DNA of 64,000 nucleotides from Pectobacterium punjabense (GCF_012427845.1 NZ_CP038498.1:4526001-4590000), one strand, 5' to 3'. Shown: positions 50,464 through 58,505, numbered from the stretch's first letter. Made by a program: numbers and translations. Notes: generated from the letters alone by a model not told the origin.

Positions 50464-51555
50464 ATGCTATTAAATAAGCACAATATCGACTTTTGTTCTT
50501 CTATGAGAATTGGTAAGGACAATTTTGGACATTCATTAAAAATGCGAATTGATGGACTTGCAATTGTAAGTTGCTTCCTCAACAAAGCTGAGAAGAAGAG
50601 AGTATATTCTAAACTTAGAAAAATGAGAAAATTTAACTATAAAAAATATAGAGTGAGATACATAAAAAACAAAAAAGGTAAACCCTATCGTAACGCGCTA
50701 TTAATCATGGGAATCAAAGAAAACTCTCCAGTTTTATTACGAATTGACTATTCACCAATAAATCATAACTCAGGAGGTATACGCTTAGATTTCCACCCCC
50801 AACATCTGACTGCAAGTAAGATCGATCATCTACTATCGTGGATGAATCAACGATTAGGGGAAGTATTTTATCACCTATTGGCACGCTCATGGATTACACG
50901 AATAGATGTTGCTGTCGATATTTATGGTTGTCAGTTAGATAACTATATATGGGGATTGGAACGAGCAGGAAAAACATCGTATCGCAATAATAAAAAGAGT
51001 TTACCGAGTGTCAGGATCGGCAGTTCACGTTCTATTTTATATATTCTTTGCTATGAGAAGATCGATGCTCATGGAAGCAAACAACTCACATTTCGGGAGA
51101 AATCCAGATTCATTAATATCAATCTGAATGAGCATCGGCAATTCTTGCGTATCGAGTCCCGATACCAACCCAATGCCACGCCTACGAGCAAGAGAGGTAA
51201 TGCCCTGATGCTGGCTCACCTTCTGAGTATGGGAAACCCTTTCGAACGACTTCAAGTCTACTCGGACGATTTAGCATATGAGCTACTAACTAAGGGATAC
51301 ATTCGCGCGATTCCAGCAGAACCCAGCATAGCGGCATTGAAACGCTCTATAGTGCGAAACATGCAGAACTCACGTTTGCCCCGTGAGGTCATTGGCATAA
51401 TCGTTAAGCATGAAATTGAGCTACTCAATAAGAATACAATTTGGGAGCAGTGGTCGCTCTGTGTTGAACGATTAAGCAGCATATTTAACATATCGTCTGT
51501 TTTCTTTCTACATAACAAAGAGTCAGATCGAACAAATCCACAAACCAGAAGATAA
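50464..51555 (+). CDS. replication initiation factor-like (rolling-circle Rep) protein
   Basis: A 363-residue protein resembling the Rep_trans/replication initiation factor family. Shared features are LRIDYSPINHNSGGIRLDFHP, the WITRIDVAVDIYGCQLDNY segment with the characteristic RIDxAxD pattern, the strand-rich SILYILCYEKIDA and a basic RFININLNEHRQFLRIESRY. Such proteins nick one strand at an origin to start rolling-circle replication of plasmids, phages or conjugative elements. It suggests the island, or part of it, can replicate or once replicated as an episome. Confidence 0.75.
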   Translation: MLLNKHNIDFCSSMRIGKDNFGHSLKMRIDGLAIVSCFLNKAEKKRVYSKLRKMRKFNYKKYRVRYIKNKKGKPYRNALLIMGIKENSPVLLRIDYSPINHNSGGIRLDFHPQHLTASKIDHLLSWMNQRLGEVFYHLLARSWITRIDVAVDIYGCQLDNYIWGLERAGKTSYRNNKKSLPSVRIGSSRSILYILCYEKIDAHGSKQLTFREKSRFININLNEHRQFLRIESRYQPNATPTSKRGNALMLAHLLSMGNPFERLQVYSDDLAYELLTKGYIRAIPAEPSIAALKRSIVRNMQNSRLPREVIGIIVKHEIELLNKNTIWEQWSLCVERLSSIFNISSVFFLHNKESDRTNPQTRR

Positions 51556-51597
51556 AATCTATTACTTCATATCTATTTAGCGTAAAAATTTCAATTA

Positions 51598-51629
51598 GGA
51601 AAAGGCTATGATTAATCATAGCCTTTTCC
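51598..51629 (+). terminator. 32-bp perfect palindrome downstream of rep
   Basis: GGAAAAGGCTATGATT followed at once by its exact reverse complement lies 43 bp after the rep stop. As RNA it forms a very stable stem ending in a pyrimidine-rich CCTTTTCC. It probably ends the rep transcript; being symmetrical, it would also stop minus-strand transcripts. Confidence 0.75.
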
Positions 51630-51791
51630 AGGATAACCACCATAATAAAGCAATTTATCTATTTCAATTTCACCCATCAGTAACTGCCGTAATTAAAAAT
51701 AGAAATCACTATAGCTACCACGTCACGCTACATTATAAAAACAAACATTGGCTGTAATAAAAAAAGGTTATGCTACTTAAAAATATTTCAC

Positions 51792-53162
51792 TTAAGATAT
51801 CCCCGAGATATCTTCTTCAAGCTCTTTAACTGCGGATGTTATCTTGTAATTAAATTTCCTTTCCACCTCAGAGTCCCTCAATTTGTTAGCTGCCTCTCTC
51901 CCAATCCACATAGAAACTACTTCACGTTTCTGTTCTATAGTGAGATTGTCAAAATTGGGGATATATCTTGATGTAAATGCCACTCCACGATTTATTTCAT
52001 AAAATGTCTTTATCAAGGATTTTGCTTTGATATCATCACCCAGTCCAAACCGCTTAATAAACTTTGTAACAGTATGGTTAACTGCTCGTAATTGAGCGGT
52101 GCTTGAAATCTGAGAAAAATAAGAAACCCAACCAAGACGTTTACCACCGAAAATACAACCTGTAATTCTTAAATTGAGTTTCCATTTACAATAAGCGATT
52201 GCTTTTTCTTTATCCCGCTTATTTTTAGCCTGCGAAAGCGCGTGTCTATAGGCAGTGAATATCTTTGCGAGTGATGACTCAAAACGAAGAATACTATCCC
52301 TTTTAATTAAAAGTTCTTCACCAATAATTTGATACCCTAAAAAACTAAAGGGTGTACCTATCACACCCACTACTGATTTAGAGTTTTCTTCGTTGAGCGG
52401 ATGTGGTTTAAGCTCTATTGATTCTAATTTTCTGATAACATTTTCTGCTACGATACTTGCTTGACCGGAAGTAGTTAAAATTAATATGTCATCAACATAT
52501 CTTTTAAACCATATATTAGGATCAGATGACAATTCATTATCAAGCTTTCCAAGCGATATTTCGGCAAGGATATTAGAAATAGCTAAACCTTGAGGGACGC
52601 CTTTTGTATTCGGCATGGAATGCTTACTACCCTTAAATTCATTAACTGTAGGTACAGCTAATGCCGACATAATTAGCGATCTAAATTCTTTTTTCCTGAT
52701 TCGGCTTTTTATCGCGTGTTCTATAAGTGAGTGTTCAATTGAAGGGTAAAAAGATTTAAGATCAATCTTGGCATATTCTGTGAATTTTTTCTCGTGCAAT
52801 GCCTCCTTCAAAGAATCCATGACGGTATGTGGTAACTTAAGTCTCGCTTCGGGAAATACATCTGACAAGCACTCACATAATGCTCTTAGAGTTATTCTAT
52901 CTCTAGCAGTGGGAATTGAAATTTGTCTAGGATTAGAGTTTGCACCTTTTGAAATTAATTTTTCTTTGTATGCTGTGAATTTATAGATTCCAGCATTAAC
53001 TTTTTTTGAAATAAGTTCCAGTTCATCATTAAGTTTTTTTTCTAAACTCGATGGACGGACTCTATCTATACCAATAGCACCAGAACTTTTTATTTTGTTT
53101 TGATAAATAGATTTAAGATTCCTTATGGAAAATTTCCCTTTAAACTTACGCGCCGCATTCAT
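51792..53162 (-). CDS. reverse transcriptase, SLATT-associated
   Basis: A 456-residue protein with a complete RT palm. Motif A is KIDLKSFYPSIE (Asp134), the region before motif C is GVPQGLAISNILAEISLGKL (from residue 188), and motif C is RYVDDILIL (Tyr222-Val-Asp224-Asp225). The N-terminal segment GAIGIDRVRPSSLEKKL recalls group II intron and UG/Abi RTs, but there is no maturase or HNH domain; the helical C-terminal 170 residues are unassigned. Its start overlaps the end of the SLATT gene by 17 bp. RTs coupled to SLATT proteins are described as predicted conflict systems (Burroughs and colleagues), so an anti-phage role is inferred. Confidence 0.85.
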   Translation of the reverse strand: MNAARKFKGKFSIRNLKSIYQNKIKSSGAIGIDRVRPSSLEKKLNDELELISKKVNAGIYKFTAYKEKLISKGANSNPRQISIPTARDRITLRALCECLSDVFPEARLKLPHTVMDSLKEALHEKKFTEYAKIDLKSFYPSIEHSLIEHAIKSRIRKKEFRSLIMSALAVPTVNEFKGSKHSMPNTKGVPQGLAISNILAEISLGKLDNELSSDPNIWFKRYVDDILILTTSGQASIVAENVIRKLESIELKPHPLNEENSKSVVGVIGTPFSFLGYQIIGEELLIKRDSILRFESSLAKIFTAYRHALSQAKNKRDKEKAIAYCKWKLNLRITGCIFGGKRLGWVSYFSQISSTAQLRAVNHTVTKFIKRFGLGDDIKAKSLIKTFYEINRGVAFTSRYIPNFDNLTIEQKREVVSMWIGREAANKLRDSEVERKFNYKITSAVKELEEDISGIS

Positions 53163-53694
53163 AATTAATCCACATCAGAATCAAAGGAGTTAAATACAAT
53201 AGAGATATAATGGTGATCCTCACTATTTTAAAACGTCTAACTTCTTTTATCTCTTCTATAGTTGGGTTTCGCGTTGTTAATGTTAAATGGGAGGAAACTC
53301 TCGCCATTTTATCGTCGATTTCTTTATGGTTCTCAACCTCACTCAAGAGATCATTATATGCTGCAATTTGAGCTGACGTGAGAGAGTGTTCTTGAGGAAT
53401 TTCAGCATATAATTTCTGGAGAGCCAAATAATTTTTTCGCATTGCAATAGCTCGTCCACGGAAATCCAGATTAGATACTACTAGCGACACACCGAGTAAA
53501 AAAATAGACAGAATAGCAGCCCAAATATCTGTATTATCTCCAATAATTTTAGGATAACGTATTGTTATAACAGAAAGCACCGCTCCCAAAATAGCATACC
53601 AGACAAGAAGAAACTGCGAATGTTTTTCCATCAATTCAAGACGATGATGTGCGTTTATACGAGCTTTGTAAGTAAACCAAATATTATCCCGCAC
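53146..53694 (-). CDS. SLATT-family membrane protein, predicted effector
   Basis: A 182-residue protein with start GTG 53694, chosen because AGGGGG lies four bases upstream and because SLATT domains begin this way (RDNIWFTYKARINAHHRLE). Two membrane helices follow (about residues 28-46 and 56-76), then a soluble helical region (NYLALQKLYAEIPQEHS) and a third hydrophobic segment near 157-177 (ITIISLLYLTPLILMWI). SLATT proteins are predicted pore-forming effectors; one subfamily forms conserved two-gene operons with reverse transcriptases. Longer starts up to 53784 exist but add no recognisable domain. Confidence 0.78.
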   Translation of the reverse strand: MRDNIWFTYKARINAHHRLELMEKHSQFLLVWYAILGAVLSVITIRYPKIIGDNTDIWAAILSIFLLGVSLVVSNLDFRGRAIAMRKNYLALQKLYAEIPQEHSLTSAQIAAYNDLLSEVENHKEIDDKMARVSSHLTLTTRNPTIEEIKEVRRFKIVRITIISLLYLTPLILMWINYECGA

Positions 53695-54045
53695 AAATCC
53701 CCCTGTTAGTTTGAAGAAAGAAGGGACAGGAACTATTGAGAACCGTTGAACATCCCGTAGGATCAGTGAGCCGAAGCCCAACAACAGCCAAAAAGTAAGC
53801 TGTTCTTTATTAGAGCCACCCTTACGTAGGTAAGAGGAAAAACCTGCCCTTCCAAATATACTAATAACAACATCTCTGAGCTATAGTCAACCCGATTTTT
53901 CATTATTATTAGCCTATTGGGCCGATTTCACCCTAAAAAACTTTTGCAGCCCCATTTTGGGCAAAACTGCTATTCGTAGCATGGCATAGACTCAGCTCTG
54001 TCAAGGCTAAGTTCAGATTTCATCAACCCATACCAGCAAAGTTGA
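53695..54045 (-). ncRNA. non-coding leader of the SLATT-RT operon, candidate structured RNA
   Basis: About 350 bp upstream of the SLATT start has no convincing gene. On the minus strand it has a TTGACA-like hexamer (53999-54004) with a weak -10 region, a hairpin at 53942-53966 (TTTTGCCCA / TGGG...CAAAA) followed by TTTTTT, and a CTTAC/GTAAG hairpin near 53819-53832. RT defence systems often use an RNA template or partner encoded beside the RT, so this is the natural place to look. That it is transcribed as a separate RNA is inference; a plain promoter region with leader is the alternative. Confidence 0.35.
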
Positions 54046-54084
54046 AAAGGCTGCTGCGAAAATCAAATCCGGCAGCGGCCTCTT
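54046..54084 (-). terminator. terminator after the unknown two-gene unit
   Basis: On the minus strand, AGGCCGCTGC pairs with GCAGCAGCCT across a 14-nt loop (one G-T pair), followed by TTTTC. It begins 27 bp after the stop of the polytopic membrane-protein gene and separates that transcript from the SLATT-RT operon. Confidence 0.75.
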
Positions 54085-54110
54085 TAGCATAACATCATTA
54101 TGCGAACCAG

Positions 54111-54896
54111 TTATTTGCTTTTATTCAGAAAATCAAATATTTGTATCATTGGGTTCTTATAAATCAATAAAATAAATACACCTATTGCTCCAATAAAACT
54201 ACCATTGATAACACCAAAATCAAATGACATAGTTGAATCAAATGGTAGTGAATAAATCGTCACTGGCAGAGTGACATAAAATACAAGAGATAGTAATAAT
54301 ATTTTCTCCCTAGATGAAAACATCATTATCAAAATAATATAGAGAGCATTAAAAACCAGTCCATACATGAAAATAAGATTATCATTACCACTCAGTGCCA
54401 TTATAAATATTATAAAAGTAGCAATCACCGTTAATATGCTAAATGTCAGTTTTCTTTGGTTTTTAATTGTCATACGCCTTAACCCATAGGTTGGTATTCC
54501 CAATCCATTAAATTCGTTAATGAAATTCTTTATCTCGTTTTTTTTACCTTTATCATTTATTTTACACGCCAGCCTCATTAGATCAGAATAAGCTGTATTA
54601 CTTATTGTTGTGTTTTTTCCAATTTCATTTTTCATATAAGTAAAGTGGCGTTTTATAAAATGTAAAGTGTCAAAGCATGTCTCTACAACGTATTGATAAT
54701 CAACTAAGTTTTCACCATCATCTGTATTGTAATCGCTCGCTATAGTATCAACATAACGTAAGAGTTCCCTCGCTTTCTCATCTAAGTAATCTAGTTTTTG
54801 CACTGATTTATCAGATTGATAACCATAGTAAGCATTCTGATATACAGAATTTAAAAAATCTTGTTTTTCTTCTATTTCTTTTCTTAAATCCACCAT
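54111..54896 (-). CDS. hypothetical polytopic membrane protein with helical cytosolic region
   Basis: Not recognised. The 261-residue product (start MVDLRKEIEEKQDF at 54896, AAGGA upstream) has a hydrophilic, largely helical N-terminal half and a C-terminal half with four or five membrane helices (LTFSILTVIATFIIFIMAL, LIFMYGLVFNALYIILIMMF, ILLLSLVFYVTLPVTIYSL, GAIGVFILLIY). It follows the 116-residue gene by 46 bp and forms a unit with it. The layout of a sensor-like soluble half plus membrane half, beside other defence genes, is compatible with an abortive-infection role, but that is speculation. Confidence 0.6.
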   Translation of the reverse strand: MVDLRKEIEEKQDFLNSVYQNAYYGYQSDKSVQKLDYLDEKARELLRYVDTIASDYNTDDGENLVDYQYVVETCFDTLHFIKRHFTYMKNEIGKNTTISNTAYSDLMRLACKINDKGKKNEIKNFINEFNGLGIPTYGLRRMTIKNQRKLTFSILTVIATFIIFIMALSGNDNLIFMYGLVFNALYIILIMMFSSREKILLLSLVFYVTLPVTIYSLPFDSTMSFDFGVINGSFIGAIGVFILLIYKNPMIQIFDFLNKSK

Positions 54897-54942
54897 CAAG
54901 TTCAATCCTTATCCCTTTTATAATATAAAAGGGATGTTTACG

Positions 54943-55293
54943 TTATTCTTTATCTTTCTTTTCCTCTTTTTCTTTCTTTTGTTGCTGAATCCCGTTATCT
55001 AACATTTTTAATGTTTTGGAGTAGTCGTAGCCCTCACAACCGATAACCAATTTAAATAGGTTGTAATCATTGTCAGATACACCTAATTTTTCTAACTCGC
55101 TAGCTATATCATCCTTGCTCAATCCATATAATTTTTCGGCATCATACTTTGATAACGAAGTTAATAACTTATCCATTATTTCGTCAGTGATAACGCCTTT
55201 ATTTAAATTCATCGCCGATTCCAGTCCTGATGAAAGAAAATGGACATCATCTTGTTCTGAAATAAAAATCTCTTCAAATAAACTCTTTTTCAT
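54943..55293 (-). CDS. hypothetical acidic helical protein
   Basis: Not recognised. The 116-residue product has a good ribosome site (AGGAAG, six bases before ATG). It is acidic and helical, with a leucine-rich centre (ELEKLGVSDNDYNLFKLVIG) and a charged low-complexity tail (QQQKKEKEEKKDKE). No catalytic or metal-binding pattern is visible. It is the first gene of a two-gene unit with the polytopic membrane protein. It is AT-rich, like the whole island. Confidence 0.6.
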   Translation of the reverse strand: MKKSLFEEIFISEQDDVHFLSSGLESAMNLNKGVITDEIMDKLLTSLSKYDAEKLYGLSKDDIASELEKLGVSDNDYNLFKLVIGCEGYDYSKTLKMLDNGIQQQKKEKEEKKDKE

Positions 55294-56062
55294 AAATGTC
55301 TTCCTTTTTTAAACTTTAACCATTCTTTCATCAGTACATTGTACTATGATGATATTTTCAGCTTGTAATTATACCTCGAAGCAGTTCGGGGTTCAGTGAC
55401 ACCCGAACTTTACCATGGTTTCCATGCAGTTTTCTCTGTATATCATATCATTGAAGATATTTACTTGTACCTAAGATTTCCTCAGAACGTGCCTGTAATG
55501 TCTTCCATGCCCAAGCATATCGTCACCATACAGCGAATGCTGGGATTTCTTTCCTCTTGGTTTTCTGTGTCGCCGTGAGGGGCCACCACCGGCAAGTATT
55601 GCCTGTGAACGATATGAGTGGGGTATAGAAGAGCAGCCTCGTTAAGCCGGTGTTCTTTTAGCCCATCAGGGTAGTGCAAGACTTCGATATATTTACCAAT
55701 AGCCTTTCTATTTTATTCATTTTCTTCAATTAGATAGAACACTTTTTCATACTGTACTGTCATGGATCTTTCACACGACGGGGTTCCTAACAAATGAAAA
55801 ATGCCGCTAGCGGCCTATGGGCATCAAAGTCAGGTCGGGAAGCTTTAGCAAAACGCTGGTTGTAATCGTCCATAAACCCATTAGTAGAATCATTGGTTGT
55901 TTCTACAGAAGAAATTTCCCTGAGCCGTCATCAAAATCCCCAGAACGGACATTACAACTTTGCCATTACAATCTTGTTACATATATCGTGGGTTATGTAT
56001 AAGACACCTTAACTTGGTTTTTGCACGCAAGAATTGCCGCCACACTTTGAGCAATTAGGTAT

Positions 56063-56094
56063 AGCGTCTGTTTCCGTTGTACTTAAGGGTGTAG
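56063..56094. other. degenerate att/arm-like site
   Basis: AGCGTCTG, then after 6 bp TTGTAC, then after 6 bp GTGTAG. The spacing is exactly that of the intact pattern at 44281 and 56260, and the next bases (ttactcg) match the 44281 copy. It may be an old recombined attachment site. Confidence 0.5.
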
Positions 56095-56204
56095 TTACTC
56101 GAAAGCAAGATTAGATAAAACCATTAAAAATCAAACAACTTAAACTAACACTCATTATTCAGATTCAATCGAGTGATTGTCCTATCGCTTAAAGTTCTCA
56201 TATA

Positions 56205-56228
56205 ACGCCCTGTTTTCAGGGCGTTTTT
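56205..56228 (+). terminator. strong intrinsic terminator without an upstream gene
   Basis: ACGCCCTG, loop TTTT, CAGGGCGT followed by TTTTG and TTTT is a classic Rho-independent terminator in the plus direction. No intact gene lies upstream in that direction, so it is probably the remnant 3' end of a lost gene, brought in with the att-like site 32 bp downstream, in the same relation as the yicC terminator to the 44281 site. Confidence 0.8.
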
Positions 56229-56259
56229 GTTTTCATGGGCTATCATAGAGGAGCAACAA

Positions 56260-56291
56260 AGCGCATGGTTATCGTGTACACTTGGGTGTAC
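56260..56291. other. candidate right attachment / arm-site copy
   Basis: AGCGCATG, 6 bp, GTGTAC, 6 bp, GTGTAC. The three words and both spacings are identical to those at 44281-44312 next to the integrase. This makes it the best candidate for the right end of the 12-kb integrase module, with the restriction-modification genes beyond it as a second module. Confidence 0.55.
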
Positions 56292-56373
56292 CCATTAAAG
56301 GAACTACGTAGCGCTTTGGGTACAGTGATAAAAAACCACGAGAGTTGCGATTAAAATAATAAAATTTCAATTT

Positions 56374-57558
56374 TTATTTATTAAAGTCATCATCTGTCCA
56401 TATTTTTCTCTGCTTTCTTTTAGCTTTAATATTGTCAGGAAATAAATTATTTATTTGTGAACGATAGTTATCGACGATTTTACTTTCCTCATCAATCCTA
56501 TTAAATCTATCTATGATTACATCCAATGGGCCTAGTTCTGACCCAATCCACTTTCTATTTTTTATTTCAGCAGCTATATATGTTGTTCCTGAACCACCAA
56601 ATGGATCAAGTATGACATCACCTTCATTCGTAGACATTTCAATTACACGATCTAATAATTTAATTGAAAGTTCATTAGAGCCTTCTCGCCTTTTATATTT
56701 CGCATGCCTTACAGGTGGAATGTCATACCAAATATCAGTCATATTCACCCCTTTAGGGTTCATTTTATCTTTATATCCACCATAATCTTTTAAATCACCA
56801 TAACATTTAGGACAAACCTGCATTGGCAATCTATCTGGATGGAAAACATTCGGCTTCTTTCCTTTAATGTAATAAAGCATTGAATAATGAGAGGGATATA
56901 GCTTACTTTGAATAGGGAGACTATACTTTATATCCGTAGCAATCCAATGTCTAAAAGTCAACATTCCAGATAAATATGCAGAAAGTTCAGTATTCCATTT
57001 TGGCAGATTCCAAATAAAAAAACTTCCCCCATGCTTTAAAACTCGAACGCACTGATAAATCCATTCTTGACACCATCCGATATATTTATCGTGCTTCAAA
57101 TTATCATCCATACCTGACGGATAAATTTTATCCAAATTAAAAGGTGGATCGGCAAAAATCATGTCCACGCTATCGCTATCGACGCTTTTCAAAAACTCAA
57201 TGCAATCGCCTTGATATAACTTACCTAATTTCGTTTGAAAGTTGAAATTAACATTATTAACTAAGTTATCACCTTTAATCTCAGAATTAATTATAGAATA
57301 AATTTCATCTGATTTACTTCGTAACACATTCATTAATGAGGCATCAACAAACCCCATTTTTAGCTTTAATAAAACATCATTCAACCCCGATGCGGTACAA
57401 ATTTTAATAAGATCACTACCTGACGGGTAAATGTTTTCCTCATCATAATATTTCAACCTTGCAACCGGAACCCCAGAGATTTTACAGAATGCATTTAGTT
57501 TCTTTTTATCAGCTGGATCAATACCTATCGCTGAAAAAAGACCATTTTTATAATACAT
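56374..57558 (-). CDS. type II DNA methyltransferase, probably N4-cytosine
   Basis: A 394-residue beta-class methyltransferase. Motif IV is DPPF at residues 137-140 (MIFADPPFNLDKIY), and motif I is DPFGGSGTT at 318-326, the order typical of this class. An N-terminal helix-turn-helix-like region (ADKKKLNAFCKISGVPVARL, with LIKICTASGLN) could allow autoregulation. A CPKC and MTDIWYDIPP region precedes motif I. Because the partner endonuclease is BamHI-like, the target is likely GGATCC and the product N4-methylcytosine; DPPF does not by itself separate N4-C from N6-A. It is divergent from the C gene, behind GGGGG. Confidence 0.88.
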   Translation of the reverse strand: MYYKNGLFSAIGIDPADKKKLNAFCKISGVPVARLKYYDEENIYPSGSDLIKICTASGLNDVLLKLKMGFVDASLMNVLRSKSDEIYSIINSEIKGDNLVNNVNFNFQTKLGKLYQGDCIEFLKSVDSDSVDMIFADPPFNLDKIYPSGMDDNLKHDKYIGWCQEWIYQCVRVLKHGGSFFIWNLPKWNTELSAYLSGMLTFRHWIATDIKYSLPIQSKLYPSHYSMLYYIKGKKPNVFHPDRLPMQVCPKCYGDLKDYGGYKDKMNPKGVNMTDIWYDIPPVRHAKYKRREGSNELSIKLLDRVIEMSTNEGDVILDPFGGSGTTYIAAEIKNRKWIGSELGPLDVIIDRFNRIDEESKIVDNYRSQINNLFPDNIKAKRKQRKIWTDDDFNK

Positions 57559-57620
57559 CCAATCCCCCTAGCTAGTGGCGTTTTTGCCATTATACCACTT
57601 TTGATAGAAGCGAAACATTG

Positions 57621-57634
57621 CAGACTATAGTCTG
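57621..57634. promoter_or_regulatory. C-box operator of the restriction-modification system
   Basis: The perfect 14-bp palindrome CAGACTATAGTCTG lies between the divergent methyltransferase and C genes, 52 bp before the C gene. It contains GACTATAGTC, which fits the known C-box pattern with GACT and AGTC half-sites. C-protein dimers bind such boxes to delay and then boost endonuclease expression. A weaker second box may follow (acttatca). Confidence 0.85.
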
Positions 57635-57685
57635 TGGAACTACTTATCATATCACAACATAATCAAGCATTAAGGAGAGTCCTTC

Positions 57686-57922
57686 ATGGCACCAGAAACG
57701 GCATTTGGCATTGTATTAAAAAGACAAAGATTGGCTTCTGGTCTGTCTCAAGAGCAGTTAGGCCTAAACAGCAACCTCGATAGAACATTCATATCATTGT
57801 TGGAACGTGGGCAAAGACAGCCCTCTCTGACATCGATAATTATGTTAAGTAAAAGTCTAAATATATCGCCGGCTGAATTTTTAACACTTACTATGGAGCT
57901 AATTAATGAAGATAAAAAGTGA
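57686..57922 (+). CDS. restriction-modification controller (C) protein
   Basis: A 78-residue XRE-type protein, nearly all helix-turn-helix: FGIVLKRQRLASGLSQEQLG, then SNLDRTFISLLERGQRQPSL, then IIMLSKSLNISPAEFL. This matches C proteins of type II systems such as C.BamHI and C.PvuII. It starts behind AAGGAGAG and its end overlaps the endonuclease gene by 17 bp, so the two are cotranscribed. Together with the C-box this gives the delayed-expression circuit that lets methylation precede cutting. Confidence 0.92.
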   Translation: MAPETAFGIVLKRQRLASGLSQEQLGLNSNLDRTFISLLERGQRQPSLTSIIMLSKSLNISPAEFLTLTMELINEDKK

Positions 57923-58505
57923 AATAACTCTAATTAAAAATGGTGTTTTTGCAAATTCAAAAGTCGTTGCAAAGATAAAAAATGACATACATGATGCAAT
58001 CCTAAAAGTAGTGTGGCCTCTCGGCAATGATCGCTTCTCTATTAATCCTATCCGCAAAGGAAATGGGGTCAAACCTATAAAAAAAGAGTGTATGGATTAC
58101 TTATACGATAGAGGGTGGACCTTAGAGAAAAGATTAAAAATATCTTCTGAAAGAAATGCTGGTCCAATTGATGCGACATATTCTGTTAAAAATTACGCTT
58201 ATTTCGCCGTCGAATGGGAAACCGGAAATATTTCTTCATCACATAGAGCATTAAATAAAATTTGTTTAGGAATGCTAAATGGGTCTCTACTTGGTGGGAC
58301 ACTAATTTTACCTTCTCGTGAATTATATCCATTTCTAACAGACAGGATAGGTAATTATCTTGAATTATCACCTTACTTCGAGGTTTGGAAAAACATCAAT
58401 ATAGCCAATGGATACTTGTCAGTAATAGAAATTGAACATGACGAGGTGAATACCAATATTCAATTAATACCAAAAGGAACAGATGGGTGGGCAAATTTTA
58501 ATTGA
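57906..58505 (+). CDS. BamHI-like type II restriction endonuclease
   Basis: A 199-residue protein that lines up with BamHI (213 residues) from end to end as I remember it. Matching blocks are GNGVKPIKK, GPID (Asp89 = BamHI Asp94), VEWETGNISSSHRALNK (Glu103 and Glu105 = Glu111 and Glu113), FLTDR and LIPKGTDG. The DNA-contacting residues of BamHI, Asn116, Ser118, Arg122, Asp154 and Arg155, have counterparts Asn108, Ser110, Arg114, Asp146 and Arg147. Recognition of GGATCC is therefore predicted. All catalytic residues are present, so it should be active. It is AT-rich. Confidence 0.9.
   Translation: MKIKSEITLIKNGVFANSKVVAKIKNDIHDAILKVVWPLGNDRFSINPIRKGNGVKPIKKECMDYLYDRGWTLEKRLKISSERNAGPIDATYSVKNYAYFAVEWETGNISSSHRALNKICLGMLNGSLLGGTLILPSRELYPFLTDRIGNYLELSPYFEVWKNINIANGYLSVIEIEHDEVNTNIQLIPKGTDGWANFN

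Larger units (their letters stand above)
55294..56373. other. 1.08-kb stretch without a supported gene
   Basis: This stretch has only short open frames (for example 60 codons at 55396 on the plus strand and 65 codons at 55482-55679 on the minus strand). The minus-strand one (MHYPDGLKEHRLNEAALLYP) overlaps the plus-strand one; neither resembles a known protein to me. The region looks like decayed sequence at a module junction. It also has a palindrome GCCGCTAGCGGC near 55803, an att-like site at 56063-56094, a terminator at 56205-56228 and another att-like site at 56260-56291. Confidence 0.6.

Noticed and set aside
51792..53162. A group II intron with its encoded RT
   Set aside because: There is no maturase-like or HNH domain, no recognisable intron domain V downstream, and the gene overlaps a protein-coding partner.
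51792..54045. A retron (RT with msr/msd RNA)
   Set aside because: The RT has a SLATT partner and the typical retron short inverted repeats a1/a2 around an msr-msd directly upstream of the RT are not visible; the gene directly upstream overlaps the RT start.
55396..55679. Two overlapping short open frames in the gap before the methyltransferase
   Set aside because: They lie on opposite strands over the same bases, have no clear ribosome sites and no resemblance to a family I know.
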